The notes: generated by a model not told the origin, from the sequence alone. A stretch of DNA of 64,000 bases from Dryococelus australis (GCA_029891345.1 CM056997.1:213877212-213941211), one strand, 5' to 3'. Numbered from the stretch's first letter, positions 12,253 to 25,095 are shown. Made by a program: numbers and translations.

Positions 12253-13966
12253 TGGGGAGGGGCTGATATGAATGTTTGCATCCGTATGTTTGGTTTGAAG
12301 TTCCGCCATTCAGAACAGCGTGCACCGGGATTGCCACGTATTAAAGCGCGATGCTCACGTAAGGTAGGCGGACAAGTGATGGTTAGACAGACGCCTGGGC
12401 AGTCGGAGACTGCTATATGAGGAGGTCTAACACGTCGCCTTCAGAACACACAATGAAGGACGTGAAACTTGATACGACGAACATAAACAACCCGCCACTC
12501 ACGTGCAGCTAATGGAGCACGGCTCTGCATCGCAGACATCTCGTACGTTCGTCCGAGGCTGCAGTGGAGTGAGTAAAGGGGCTTGCCTCTCAGTACTGCA
12601 CCCGGCTGTTTAACCGGCACAACGTAATGTAGTTATTCTCAAGCGACCAAAACTGACAGAAAGGTACGATTTATGTACTAACTACCAGAAAAAAAGAATA
12701 CATTTTTTAAACATTTAAAACCATTTTTCTAGAATAGAGTTACTTAAACGTTGCTACGACCAATTAGAATTGTTTTATATACTGTATAATACTAAGAAAT
12801 ATTCATAGTTCGGATGCCTCAGAAAGCACATTTTCCAACAAAATCTTCGTCATTCAAGGCAGTCTATGGTTGTATATAATATTATTCAGGTTCTAGAGTT
12901 CACATGAGTTAAATTTTGTGGACTGCCGTTTCAATCATAAAAATAACTTCCGTAGGGCTGAATGCTGACATGAACGAGATGTTTCTCAGGTCGTGATAAT
13001 AGTTAACAGAAGAACATTTAAGTTCTAAAGAGTGACAAATTATTCCGCACAGACGGTTCTCGCTTTAAAACGCGTAATCACTGACATCTTAAAATTACTT
13101 TGTAAATGGAAATTTACTACTTCGTGTTACATAACGTCAGTTGTCTGTTATAACTGAAAGGTAGTTTCGTCTATTACAATGTAGCCGAGTTTACATATCA
13201 AATTTTCGAATATTTATCAACAACGTAGCGCCAGAAAAAAGAATTATCATTAAAAAAAAACTTGTCAGATGAGAACTTTGGGTTTTGTTGGATGGCCCTT
13301 AAAGCCACTATGGACGATAAGGAGGCAACCCTCCCCCTCCCCCACCCAAAAATTGCGTGTTCTTATATTATATTTCTTTTCTAAGTTTCCGGACTACCGC
13401 CACGCCAGGCTAAGTGTCGAGTCGTAGTAATACAATATTAGCGTCAGTGTTAGATATTTCCTCTTCCATTACTTTTTCCCATGTCAATAGATTGGATCGA
13501 GGCACTTTAACATCACAAATGTGCTGTTATAGTTACTCGACAGAACAAACTGTCCACTGGATGTGTGACTAGGTCAGGTATAAATGAGTGTTAGGTATAT
13601 ATGAGCCTGCGCATAATAGGAATTATTATTGTATTGTGAACAGTAGCATGCGAAGTGTTCAAGTTTGATGCGTCGATTAATTTCGTTTTGTGTGGCTAGA
13701 TGTCGGAAAGCATGTGGCCAAACGGCTGCAGCACATGGCGGCAGGAGAGTCCTTGAGGACGTATCTGCTTGCGAAGTCGAGAGGAGGGAGATAGACTAGG
13801 CCGTCTCCGGTAACAGCTGACACCTAGCGAACAACAGACTGCAAGCGAAGCGACTGCCAACAGATATGCTTAGCGACTGCCGCCGCGGCGCTCATATTGA
13901 ACTTCATGTCCTCGACACCTCACAGGTTCGCCATTTGCGCGGCAACCGAGAATAACCATTATTATT
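12253..13966. other. Non-coding sequence, no gene seen
   Basis: Mixed-composition sequence without a frame I can support. A somewhat GC-richer patch lies at 13690-13960. No repeat unit or motif is recognised. Confidence 0.4.
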
Positions 13967-14200
13967 GGCTGTTCGCGGTAAAGTGAGCATTTTTTAAGGC
14001 CCTTGTAAATTTTGCTTTCATCCAATTTCCATCTTCCTGCTGATTTTTAATATAAACATTGTAATGTGGCCAATGAACACAGTGTATACATTTCACCACC
14101 ATCAAAATTTAATGCCTGAGGCTGCAATAAGATATATTTATTAGCGGTTAATGCCTGTTGAGAGAACCTTAAAAAGTGCTCACTTTATCGTGAACAGCCT
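13967..14200. mobile_element. Short inverted-repeat element (GGCTGTTC family), short class
   Basis: The ends are GGCTGTTCGCGGTAAAGTGA and the near-complement TCACTTTATCGTGAACAGCC, an inverted repeat of about 25 bp. The internal block AACACAGTGTATACATTTC is shared with 9254-9486. At 234 bp and non-coding, it is the cleanest pair of ends in the window for this family. Confidence 0.9.
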
Positions 14201-14886
14201 ATAGAAATTATTACTGTATTTTACGTGGAAGGCAAGATATGACGACTACTTCAGGGTAGCCACCTTTCTTCTGATTGAAAATTCTCTGAAATCTCCCCGA
14301 TTTCAAAGAAAAAACATTTTTTCACCTGACCATTTTAAACTCCTACTATTTAACCGCAATCATCAAAACAATTTCATACAATTACAATAGTGGTGCAAAC
14401 ATTGATTACATAACTGCCCAATATGTTCGTGCATTACACAGAATTCACTGATATTAGCTACTGTGTTAAAAATTCCCAGAAATTTCCCTATTTTTCATAT
14501 GAGTTGACAATTATGATATGTAGTTAGAGACACATGCTAGACAGGTATAGTGCGTCCTGAACGAATATTTTAAAACTGAAAATATATTATTTAACAATTG
14601 CAATAAAAAAGAATCTCACGATTTTTATGTTAAGATTATTTTCATAAGAAACTATTTATCGTGCATATTTCACATAATATATATATTTTTTTTACAAATT
14701 CATGTTCTTTTTTTAAAATAAAATTCATGATGCTAGATTACACTGATATCTTCTATTATGTTGTTGCCACTAATAATGAATTCCATATGAGGGTGTCGGG
14801 CTATTCGAACTCCCTTGTCGAATACATGTAGAAATTTTCTGAGTGTGATGAATCCTCTTACGATGATATCTGATACATCGTTAATT
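14201..14886. other. AT-rich non-coding sequence
   Basis: No gene, repeat or motif is recognised. Confidence 0.4.
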
Positions 14887-14994
14887 GCCTGCATGCTGCA
14901 GAATAAATGAAGTTATGGTCAGTGCTATGGGCGATCTTGAGCCTGCATGCTGCAGAATAAATGAAGTTATAGTCAGTGCTATGGACGATCTTGA
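14887..14994. repeat. Tandem duplication, 54-bp unit, two copies
   Basis: The segment beginning GCCTGCATGCTGCAG at 14887 is repeated at 14941 with only about two differences (ATGGTCAG against ATAGTCAG; GGGCGATC against GGACGATC). The near identity points to a recent duplication. Confidence 0.95.
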
Positions 14995-15232
14995 GCCAGA
15001 TGGCAAGAAACAGTCAGACCATTCCTGTTGGTAATATCATTGGTCGTTAACGGCACAAAGGGATTTCAAAATTGGCTGATGCCACTGCAATCTATTCATA
15101 GGCTCAGTCGAGAAAGGAACAAAAAAGGTTTTAACATTGTTTCTGGTGCAACAATTTCAAATGAAAAATAAATGTGTACGTCCAACAGGTGTTGCTAAGA
15201 AGTAAGGCTATGCTACAGTAAAAGGATAATTA

Positions 15233-15414
<182 letters not shown>

Positions 15415-15694
15415 GCAAATACAAAAGTTAAAAAAAAATAAATAAAAATAAAAAATATAAAAAAAAATCCGGACGGCTGATTCCAAAGGCACCATCAAAC
15501 ACCAAAAATGTCTATACTTCATAAAACAACCTCTGTTAAAAAAAAAATAGTTGCAAGCAAATACAAGAGAACAAACGCAAATTATTTTGAGATGACTACA
15601 ATCACGGGCTCTACGTGCTCAATGGCAACCTTAGCTTTTCGGTGGCCAGGAAAAGACAGACCGTCTCGTAGAGCGAGAGTACTATGGCGAAATA

Positions 15695-15860
15695 GCAGCC
15701 AACACCAGCTGGCAGCACCAGAGGCGCCACTAGTCGGAACAGCGCTCGCCAATGAGCGCCCGGCCGGAAGCGCAGCCAATGAGGAATGTTTTGCAGCACG
15801 CAGCAGCCAGTGACACAAGGTCCGTTCCAGAACTTCGTGCGAGCCAATCACAAGAACTGT
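15695..15860 (-). repeat. CCAAT-motif repeat, copy 1
   Basis: On the minus strand the block reads GGGCGCTCATTGGCGAGCGC followed by TGTTCCGAC. The same order is seen at 19376, 34797 and, inverted, at 21925 and 54650. Three CCAAT/ATTGG motifs lie within 150 bp (near 15750, 15777 and 15846). There is no coding capacity. It is a dispersed repeat of unknown class whose copies resemble CCAAT-box promoters. Confidence 0.65.
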
Positions 15861-16425
15861 CACACCGCTTCGCCTCTGTAGGTATCTACTCTCTGATACG
15901 ACACGCGGAAATTCTCGCAGGACAATTTCCATTTGCAACTCTGTAGTTGTTGGTTTCTTTTTTTAATTTTCCGTGCGGGAAACTTAGGGGCAGAGGAGGC
16001 TCGACGGACTTGGAAAGTAGATCGCACTCCCGAGAGAAGAACCCCAGCAGGGCGAGGAAGGGTAGTAATTTTGGCCCGTCATAGGCGCGACATGTCGTTG
16101 CTGTGACGCTTCGTGTGAAAAAGCGAGCATGGATCGAATTTAACAGCGTCATTTTATACAAAGAAATTCTATAAATAAACGTTTTCTGACAATAACATAA
16201 ATTATAAACAGCAATAATGTACCACATAAAATAACTAACATTACGGCAGTGTTAATTCTTACCCTACTTTTAATAAAACGTAAATAAGCTGATCACAGTG
16301 GCGAATTAAATATCGTATTTATCGAATGTAGTCAAATAATTACGTGAAATATTCATATTTACGATAATTTACTATTTATATTGTACAATTTACCGTAATT
16401 TAGAAAAGTAAAAGTAAAAAAAAAA
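15861..16425. other. Non-coding sequence, no gene seen
   Basis: It begins moderately GC-rich and becomes AT-rich after 16140. No supportable feature. Confidence 0.4.
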
Positions 16426-16502
16426 GTGAGGGACTGGAATTGAACTCTTACTCCCTTATACTTTAGGCCGTCAACCCTGCCAGCTGAGCTACTAAGCCAA
16501 GT
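16426..16502 (-). repeat. tRNA-like sequence, probable SINE head or tRNA pseudogene
   Basis: Read on the minus strand, TAGTAGCTCAGCTGGCAGGG matches an A-box pattern, and AGTTCAATTCC about 35 bp later matches a B-box. The sequence then runs into a T tract on that strand (the A tract at 16416-16425). I cannot fold a paired acceptor stem, so a working tRNA is unlikely. A decayed tRNA-derived element is the better reading. Confidence 0.55.
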
Positions 16503-18624
16503 TGTAATTGAAGGAGGAAAATATAGTACTTAATAATTCGCCGTAAAATCGTACAGATTAAATTGTATACCCTTGCTTTTGGTTGTTCGTTTAATGGGTA
16601 CCGCTATGATTGTTAAAAAGAATAATATATAAGTGTACTCTCTTCACCACATATGCAGTTTAAACCTTCAAACAGGGCACTGTGATGATTACATGAAAAT
16701 GAAATGAAATGCTGAGTGTTCGTATTACCTCGTAAAATGGCGTTTTGAAAGAGTAGACACATTTGACAAAGTATTTTGTATTCGTCGTCACTTAACTTGA
16801 TACACTCACCGGCGCCATTTTATTTTGAAAATCATTACAGACGGAACAAGTTGCTAGAGGCGCAGACTGAAATGATTGTTGTATCAGTCAGATACTATTG
16901 ACTGTTTGAAACAGTGAAATTCTCACTGATACAATAAATACTTGCACTGTGGCCATTGTTTCAAATCTGTTGCGCTGTAGGATAAAACTAAACTTGAACA
17001 CAACGTTATCGATTTCATGTGCTTATTTCTGGCGGGCGTTTTCTATTGGCTGACAATTGTCGACAGATTATCCAACTTCAAAAAAACAACACGTTTCTTG
17101 TGCAGTTTCAATACCAAAATCCGTATATTTACACTTCTGAGCCGTCATAACCACGACAGGAGAGTTATGACAACACGATCCGTGCTCGCATTTTTGTGCA
17201 GCCGTCACAACAACATTGCCGTGGTCCGTATGACACGTCATTAACTGTGACAGTCTCATGTAAAAGAACCATGCTCCCGCTGCAGGCGATGGTAACGAGA
17301 GGACACACCCTCTGGTATCTCGCACCCCCAGGGAGGATCTGCAAATTGCAGCCGTGTGGCAATGACGAAGGGCTGTGGGCGCTGGGCAGGAAGGTGTGAA
17401 GAGTGTTATTCTATCTAGTCTCTTCCTCCTTGCTATTGGTGTTACGGCGCCGGGAGCTGGTAGCCGCAGCCAATTAGCTCCCCTGAGACGGCAGCAACTT
17501 CGTTATGGCGGTCACGTGCCCGGACTGCCCTCGAGCCGGTGAGATTGTTCGCGTCCGGCCAGAGTTGCCAACAAGGTGATCTCTCGCCATATCTGACGAC
17601 TTCACAAGATGGCCTGGTGACCATTTATCGTATCGAAAAGTTAATGATTTCTGTACTAATCTGACAGCAGATCTCGCGATTGGTATAAAGGCGAGATTTA
17701 TTTTCCCGCGCTATCAGATTATCGCACTTTCGAGTCTTCAGGATAGTTCACTACCCCGAAATATATGTTGTACGCCTGACTGTGACCTCTCCTTAGGGAG
17801 CAGCCCATGCGTTAACTTGGGGAAACAAGGGTAACTCAAAGGATAAGCACTCGGATACAAAATACTACTTTATTAATGGATAAGTTTACACTCTCACCTC
17901 AAATAGGCGTCTCAGTCAATGAATATAATTCCACAAACACTCAGCTAATACCAGCAGATATCTCGACCATTGCTGACTCAACAAGGGGGCGCTGATGCCC
18001 TCAATCACTCTCAAAGTAACGTGATGTTAAATAAGGCAAAGTCTGTTCGGAAGGAGCTTAATGCAGTCAAAAGTCCCGCGTCCTATCGTGCCTTAAGTGG
18101 CCCTATCAGGGATTTAATATTTACCCTTTTTGCCGTCGTAGACTGTTGGCAGCTCCTTCGACGGAGGGCTCATCAGGCGTCGAAGGTGGATCACGGGCGG
18201 CGGTTCTCTCGTCTTGGCGTTCTCGGGTAGAGCCTCCGGCAGCGGCAGGCAAGATGGCGCTCAGAGCTGCCCTCGCTCTGGGTTTGTACAGTTCCTTTCT
18301 GACCTCGCGCCAATTCCCCCAATAGGTGTTATTAAAAACAAAGCCCTGGTGGCCGAGGTTGCTCCGCGCGACGTTGAGCTACCCTCGCAGGTGCCAGCCC
18401 CAGCAACCTGGAGGGAGAAATGGGAATATCTTTTAGCACCATCGTAAGGGCGAAATTTAGGAAATCTCTAAACTCTAAAAGTACTTAAAATATTAACTTC
18501 TACAGCTTGATGGTACAGTGTCTACGTATGCCAAGAGAATACGTTATTAAGTTAATTAAGTATTTCAAATGAGATTTTTGTTGTTCCAATTTGTGAACGC
18601 GATATTTACATAAACTGTGAAATA
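16503..18624. other. Non-coding sequence, no gene recognised
   Basis: It includes GC-richer patches at 17420-17620 and 18120-18450 (with AAGATGGCGC at about 18251). Several 60-90-codon frames overlap and have no domain. An LTR was considered for 17640-18450, but no terminal repeat pair, primer-binding site or polypurine tract was found. Confidence 0.35.
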
Positions 18625-19016
18625 GGCTGTCCCCATTTAATTGAGAACTTTTTAAAATTAACCTTTGAAGAATGTCACTGAAACTGCATGTGTATATTTT
18701 ATCGGGTAGTACGCTGACTGGCGTGCGCCTAGTATAGTTCGCAACAATGAAGGTAAATAGTTACACGTCTTAATGTCGACGTGAAAGTCATTTATTTCTC
18801 TTACTGATTTTTTGTGTGCGTAAGTGTAGGAATGTGCAAATTTTTAAATATTAACTTTTCTAATACTTTTACTGTTTCACTTGACCAATGCATGAAAAAA
18901 ATGTGTGTAAGTCCGTGGTAATATTAATCTTATATATGGTGGAAAAATACACAGTGTACATGCAAATATTCTTAAGCAGGAGTTTCAAAAAGTGCTCAGT
19001 TTAGCATGAACAGCCT
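18625..19016. mobile_element. Short inverted-repeat element (GGCTGTTC family), long class
   Basis: It starts GGCTGTCCCCATTTAATTGA and ends AGTGCTCAGTTTAGCATGAA followed by CAGCC. At about 390 bp it is longer than the 233-bp class. Its interior (AATGTCACTGAAACTGCATG near 18673; CTGTTTCACTTGACCAATGC near 18870) is shared with 36488-37059 and, inverted, with 52772-53025. It is non-coding. Confidence 0.75.
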
Positions 19017-19375
19017 GTAAGCAAATTTAGTGGTCGGTAACAAATCATATTTCAAGTTACGAAAATAAATATTCTATAAAACATGTTTCTAAAATTTCGG
19101 CAAGTAATTCCTTACGAAAATATTAAGAAAATGTATGTTTATGTTATCCCCTAATGTGATTACTGGGGGAGAGATGCGCCCCCAAAATTAGAGAATTAAA
19201 ATGCACTTAACTGCAAATATCGCACATCACTTGTGATTAAGCAACACGCTGGTGAATTTCGTTTTGTGTAAGAGATCATACACCTAAAGAAGCGGTCGTT
19301 CATATCAAACAACTTCCTTTTGTAAATGGCTGTTTGCATCAATCATTGTCTAACCACTACACCACCGCGGTTCCA
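19017..19375 (-). repeat. SINE head fragment in AT-rich sequence
   Basis: CTAACCACTACACCACCGCG at 19350-19369 is the reverse complement of the first 20 bp of the tRNA-related head seen in the full SINE copies (compare 36280-36291 and 47373-47384). The rest of the SINE is absent. The sequence before it is AT-rich without features. Confidence 0.6.
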
Positions 19376-19440
19376 TGTCAAGTGGGTTACCAGGTGTTGA
19401 TTGGCGAGCGGTGTTCCGACAGTGACGCGGCCGTATCTGT
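19376..19440 (+). repeat. CCAAT-motif repeat, copy 2 (fragment)
   Basis: AGTGGGTTACCAGG followed by TGATTGGCGAGCGGTGTTCC matches the copy at 34797-34860 almost base for base and matches copies 1, 3 and 6 in inverse orientation. Only about 60 bp are kept. Confidence 0.7.
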
Positions 19441-20900
19441 ATCAGGACAAGAAGCTATTCCACATCTGTATTGCCACGTACTCTGCGACTAGCTGAATGT
19501 GCCCGATTTCGAAATATCTACTGTACACATAGACGACATTTTTCTTTCGTTGTAGGATGCCACGAATCGAAACCTGCACAATGGTAAACTGGATTCCTCC
19601 CAAACAAAAGTCGTGGTCCATTGCTAGCAACTTCTATCCTACGTATATGATTAATTAGTATTGAATTCCTTTATATTTTTATTTACTTGAGAATTCGCTT
19701 TTTATAACGTATGGTTCCCATAGTGTCCCTGATACCAAAGTTACAACTTTCTCAACTGTATCTATTATTTTTCTCTAGCTGTATGAAACCAACTCCATTT
19801 TTTGGTCATTAATTTTACCTTACAGGAGGAAATATTTTACTACCTATCGTACGAATTTCCTTCCTTGATATTGTAACGGGATTATACGTCAAAAATAAAT
19901 TCCCGTACTTAACAGTGTGCCTATAGGACCAGCGACAGGGTCGTTACGGGACTGCAGTCTTCATGCAAGGGCGAATGTTTTCCTCTGCCATGGAAAACCT
20001 TCCACATGACATGCGTTGAAAACAAACGACGATGCAAGCTGGGCGGGAAACAACAGGCTGGGTGGCAGGCAGGCCTGTTGTTTGAAGCCCGCAGCACCAC
20101 GTACGTTGCATGCAGACAAACGAAATCACGCTTAACGCACGGCCCAGGCAGAAATAAGCAGAATGCCGTTTGAGGTTAACTGCTGCTGTTACGAGAGCAG
20201 CGTGTGCGCTACGCTACGCGGATAAACTATTGCGGTTTGCAAGCTTCTGGTACAAAAAAAAAAAAGGCGTTATACAAATACAATACCGGGAAATAAAATT
20301 TTCGGGGCCAATTTAAACTCTGCGGATTGGCCGACCTCTCGCCCCTCAGGGCGCCCACATTTCCCGTGAGCATATATGGTTTCCGAAATGAGTTGTTAAA
20401 AAAAACAATCCCAGGGAACACACAGAGGTAAAAGAGGGGGGGGGGGGGGAGAGAAAGAGATGGAAAACAAAACAGGCGATTGAATGTTCATACAACGCCA
20501 TGCGGCAGGAAATGAAAAAAATCATTCTCCAAAACTTTAGAACAGCAAAGGCGGAGCGAGCTGTGCTGTGATTTATGCAGTGGCAGGAAGCTTTGAAACG
20601 GCCGTTCCTGATCCCCTTTGCAGCCCTCATTTCCGATTTTTTAAAATCGTGTTTACAAATGCTCACCCTTCAGCAGATCCTTCGACACAGGACCAGGTCT
20701 TTACAGACCGAGTTTGGTTTTTGGCTGTAAGGCCGTTATTTATCAATTTCAAACAGGCTTTAAAAATTGGAGGAGGGAGCCGTGCGAATAACGCTTAGTT
20801 TTTCACGTAGCTCATATTTCTAGTTTCGTGTTTTAAAACTATTGCTGCGAGCCTTTTACGGCGAAGATTAAAAATGCCAGGAACATCACGGACTTCTAAC
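19441..20900. other. Non-coding sequence, no gene seen
   Basis: Contains a homopolymer-rich patch (A run near 20255, G run at 20437-20450). No gene or repeat family is recognised. Confidence 0.4.
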
Positions 20901-21416
20901 AATCATTTTGAGGCGCCCGTTCAACTGAAGTTCTACTGCGCGTCATTCAAGGCACAGAATCTGAGGATGATAATGGCATCATTGACACGCGCTTCAAGTG
21001 TTCCATCGCCGCTAAACACGAGGCTTTCAACTGGCACGATGCAGTGTTGCCATCTTGCAGCTTGTATGACCCAATCATTTTGAGGCGCCCGTTCAACTCA
21101 AGTTCTACTGCGCGTCATTCAAGGCACAGAATCTGAGGATGATAATGGCATCATTGACACGCGCTTCAAGTGTTCCATCCCCGCTAAACAAGAGGCTTTC
21201 AACTGGCACGATGCAGTGTTGCCATCTTGCTGCTTGTATGACCCAATCATTTTGAGGCGCCCGTTCAACTCAAGTTCTACTGCGCGTCATTCAAGGCACA
21301 GAATCTGAGGATGATAATGGCATCATTGACACGCGCTTCAAGTGTTCCATCCCCGCTAAACAAGAGGCTTTCAACTGGCACGATGCAGTGTTGCCATATT
21401 GCAGCTTGTATGACCC
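20901..21416. repeat. Tandem array, 172-bp unit, 3 copies
   Basis: Units start at 20901, 21073 and 21245 with AATCATTTTGAGGCGCCCGT, and a fourth start is truncated at 21417. Copies differ at only a few bases (GCCGCTAAACACG against CCCGCTAAACAAG; CATCTTGC against CATATTGC). The unit length is not a multiple of three, so no long frame crosses the array. The length is close to nucleosomal, a common size for satellites. Confidence 0.97.
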
Positions 21417-21828
21417 TATCATTTTGTTGGTGGAATGTGAGACGCAAGTTTAAATGATGTACGTACCTTGAATATTCTTGTATGTGACTCCTAAATTTTG
21501 GGACACACGGTACTTTGAAAAGCAGTTTTCAGCTAAGTTAGCATATTCTGAAATGGTATTTCTAATGTGCGTATCGTCTTGAAAGTACAACATGCCTCGT
21601 CTCAAGTGCGCGTAAGCTGAAAATTAAAAAAAAAAAATGTATCTCGAACACACTGCAGCATAGTTGAAGCGCCAGGTTCGGGGAATAAATCAATGATATA
21701 ATTGTTAACTAGAGTCTGTAAATCTTTGGACGCTACTACCAAAAAAATATAAATGGTAATCCGGCATAATAGTATCTGCCAACTTTGCGAGCAAATATTT
21801 TACCAGAGCAATATAATATCTTGCACCG

Positions 21829-21829
<1 letters not shown>
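21417..21829. other. Non-coding sequence, no gene seen
   Basis: Unique AT-rich sequence between the 172-bp array and the AT microsatellite. Nothing recognised. Confidence 0.4.
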
Positions 21830-21899
<70 letters not shown>

Positions 21900-21913
21900 T
21901 ATATACACACACA
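21830..21913. repeat. (AT)n(AC)n microsatellite
   Basis: A long AT tract from 21830, with one ATAC interruption at about 21890-21894, ending in (AC) at 21905-21913. Confidence 0.97.
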
Positions 21914-21924
21914 AACAGCATGTG

Positions 21925-22064
21925 GGAACAGCGTTCGCCAATCATCGCCTCATAAACTACTCGCCAGCGAGCGGACCAGCCAGTAGGGGAATCTTTCACA
22001 ACAAGCAGTAGCCAATCAGGCGCAGGACCCGTTCCCAGAGCCTCGCGTCGTGCGAGGCTCTGGG
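21925..22064 (-). repeat. CCAAT-motif repeat, copy 3, ending in a perfect hairpin
   Basis: On the minus strand, GATTGGCGAACGCTGTTCCC matches the core of the other copies, and GCCAATCAGG on the plus strand near 22012 supplies a second CCAAT motif. It ends in a perfect 13-bp hairpin: CCCAGAGCCTCGC at 22034-22046, a 5-base loop, and GCGAGGCTCTGGG at 22052-22064. Directly after it, ACACAATTTTGCTATCG occurs twice, at about 22066 and 22090. Confidence 0.7.
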
Positions 22065-22106
22065 ACACAATTTTGCTATCGTGTCATGGACACAATTTTG
22101 CTATCG

Positions 22107-24266
22107 CGTGCGGCTCGAGGTCGCGTAGTAAGCCGATATTTTGCATCTGTATTATCAAGTGCTCTGTAACAATGGATGCATCACTTGGAAAAATTTCTTT
22201 ATTGGATTCTCCATACGGAAACATGCAATTTTCAATCATCGTTCACGTACCCCTTTAACTTAAATTAATGTTCAAGTACACAGAATTTGACACGGGGAAT
22301 TAATCCCCAAGAATTCTCGTTAAATTTCTCCTAAAAAAAATTAACCGAAAAGTTTACAGTTACGAATTAAAGTATCTATATCTTGACTTCCTGACCCAAA
22401 GATTTGATTGAATGAAGGTATAAGGAAAAGATCTGCAACCGGGAATAGGCTATACGCCTGACGGTTGATGTGTATGCAACCCACCCACCAGCATTCCCAG
22501 AACTAGAATTAAAACACGATCGTGACATGTACACTGGCAGGGATTCCTACACATCCAGAGAACGTGTTTTGCGTAAAAATGCACGTTCCCTCGGCGTGTA
22601 CGTGGACGCGGCTTGGTGACAGTTGAAACTGGAAATGTTGGAGACGCCAGTCCTATGTACGGTGTGACCCCAACCTACTCCACTCGGTGGTAGGTGGGGG
22701 TGGGGGGAAGACAGGGTGAGAGACGATGTAAGAGAGGCGAGGAATGGGGACATTTCCATACGAACCACCTCCGCCAAGAGTGTTCTTTTAAAAGCCTTTA
22801 ACAATGGTTATTCTTCTCCGCAGGGGAACAAGGACAGAGGTTCGTGACGCAGTGCCGGCTGGACGATATGGATGGAGAGTGCTGGAAGTGTTTCGGAAGA
22901 GTGCCCTCGTCTTGCCGCCCACGATGGACACGGCATCATTACGTCCACCTAATCGACGGCGTGGATTCCTGCGCCATTGCGTAACGTGAGACTCTTTGTA
23001 TCCAGGCCGGGCCGACTAGCAGCCATGTGAGCAACGTAGGTGTTTTCCCGCTGTTCCGTGACACGAACCAGGTGCAACAAAATTCAATAGGTACTCAAAC
23101 TTCCAGGGATGTTGTTAGATCAGACCAAAATACTTCAGTCATATTAATCATACTTCCGAAATTGATCATCGAGGTACATTTTGAGAATGAAACTATTAAA
23201 TTCCAATTTAATTGCAATCCACGACAAAAACTGTTTACAAATGTGGCCTTCTGCTTCAATATAAACCCACGCCAATACATATGTCGAAAGTCACGTGGTC
23301 AACAGTGATTAACGTGTATTTTTTTGTATCTACATTTTCAAAAGATAAACACCTTAAATAAATAACTACTTCCGCAAATTTTAGTTAAGACCATTTCACA
23401 CGATCAATTATTTATCGAATTAGATTTACTGAACTAAAAAATTATTTTATTTGCCTTTCAATGAATTGCATTTAATAAGCTTTCAAGTCTTCACATGGAA
23501 ATTGATCATAAACGTTTTAATGAAACCAGGTTAAAAAATTGCAAAAGCAAATTATGATAAGTATCTAGGCCAACTACCCGTGCACGATACGAAAATACTA
23601 AACCCCAACCGATTTCTGTAATATTATTGTTAATTTTCTTTTAAAAAAATAAGCGTCCATATTTCGTAACAATTTTTAATGTGTGCACATAACTATATTA
23701 AGTTATTTTGAGATTACTTCCATTAATATTGTCAGAAAAGGTGTGATCGGTGATTGAAATTTTGTTTCAAGAAAATAAATAACGTTCTAAACGAAAATCT
23801 TGACGAAAAAAAAAACATTCATAAAATTAAAGAGAAAATGGCCGCATTATGACGTTCGTATGACGTCATACAGCGTTCATTGAATTGAATCCAATAAAAA
23901 TCAAAGGCAATTTGAAGAAAAAATGAATCGTGTGAAAGGACTTTAACCTCACCGGTTTGCTGCGCCCATAAAAATTCTCATTACGCGCGTGTCAGAGGTG
24001 ACACCCCAGCCCCAACAAGAGCAAGTACTGGGTCGACCCGCTACCTGGTAGCACACAGTAAGAAAACAAAAGTTGAAAAAGCGGCGGATTCCACGAACTC
24101 AAGCCGCACGCGCCAGCAATATGGCGCTGCTAGCTAGCAACACGTGAGAACTTGCTTTCCAACCGTCAGTTTTGCCAGTAGGAAACCTTCCACAACTGAC
24201 TGTATTGTTAAGTTTAAAATGAGAAAATAATCTTCGCACAGTATTTAGAGAGAGTGAAAGTAGTGA
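22107..24266. other. Non-coding sequence, no gene seen
   Basis: Mostly AT-rich, with a GC-richer part at 22540-23010. Several 60-95-codon frames have no domain and are not supported as genes. Confidence 0.35.
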
Positions 24267-25095
24267 GGCCCTACAGAGCATTCACTGCTGAAGGGAAGTG
24301 AGGTCGGAGTGGCGGCCCTACAGAGCATTCACTGCTGAAGGGAAGTGAGGTCGGAGTGGCGGCCCTACAGAGCATTCACTGCTGAAGAGAAGTGAGGTCG
24401 GAGTGGCGGCCCTACAGAGCATTCACTGCTGAAGGGAAGTGAGGTCGGAGTGGCGGCCCTACAGAGCATTCACTGCTGAAGGGAAGTGAGGTCGGAGTGG
24501 CGGCCCTACAGAGCATTCACTGCTGAAGGGAAGTGAGGTCGGAGTGGCGGCCCTACAGAGCATTCACTGCTGAAGAGAAGTGAGGTCGGAGTGGCGGCCC
24601 TACAGAGCATTCACTGCTGAAGGGAAGTGAGGTCGGAGTGGCGGCCCTACAGAGCATTCACTGCTGAAGGGAAGTGAGGTCGGAGTGGCGGCCCTACAGA
24701 GCATTCACTGCTGAAGGGAAGTGAGGTCGGAGTGGCGGCCCTACAGAGCATTCACTGCTGAAGGGAAGTGAGGTCGGAGTGGCGGCCCTACAGAGCATTC
24801 ACTGCTGAAGGGAAGTGAGGTCGGAGTGGCGGCCCTACAGAGCATTCACTGCTGAAGGGAAGTGAGGTCGGAGTGGCGGCCCTACAGAGCATTCACTGCT
24901 GAAGAGAAGTGAGGTCGGAGTGGCGGCCCTACAGAGCATTCACTGCTGAAGGGAAGTGAGGTCGGAGTGGCGGCCCTACAGAGCATTCACTGCTGAAGGG
25001 AAGTGAGGTCGGAGTGGCGGCCCTACAGAGCATTCACTGCTGAAGGGAAGTGAGGTCTGAGTGGCGGCCCTACAGAGCATTCACTGGTGAAGGGA
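24267..25095. repeat. Tandem array, 47-bp unit, 17 copies plus a partial
   Basis: Each unit begins GGCCCTACAGAGCATTCACT and ends GGTCGGAGTGGC. Starts run from 24267 to 25066 in exact 47-bp steps (799 bp = 17 units), then a diverged partial. Variation is minimal: a few units carry GAAGAGAAG instead of GAAGGGAAG, and the last full unit has GGTCTGAG. Such homogeneity suggests recent expansion. It ends about 120 bp before the left end of the Harbinger element. Confidence 0.97.

Noticed and set aside
16426-16502. Functional tRNA gene
   Set aside because: A and B boxes are present but no acceptor stem could be paired; called a tRNA-like repeat.
17640-18450. Solo LTR or retroviral LTR
   Set aside because: No terminal repeats, primer-binding site, polypurine tract or target duplication could be found.
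21705-22068. Frames of 70-110 codons across the AT microsatellite
   Set aside because: They depend on the repeat and have no recognisable flanking domain.
24267-25095. CRISPR-like array
   Set aside because: Units are contiguous 47-bp tandem repeats with no variable spacers, and the genome is eukaryotic.
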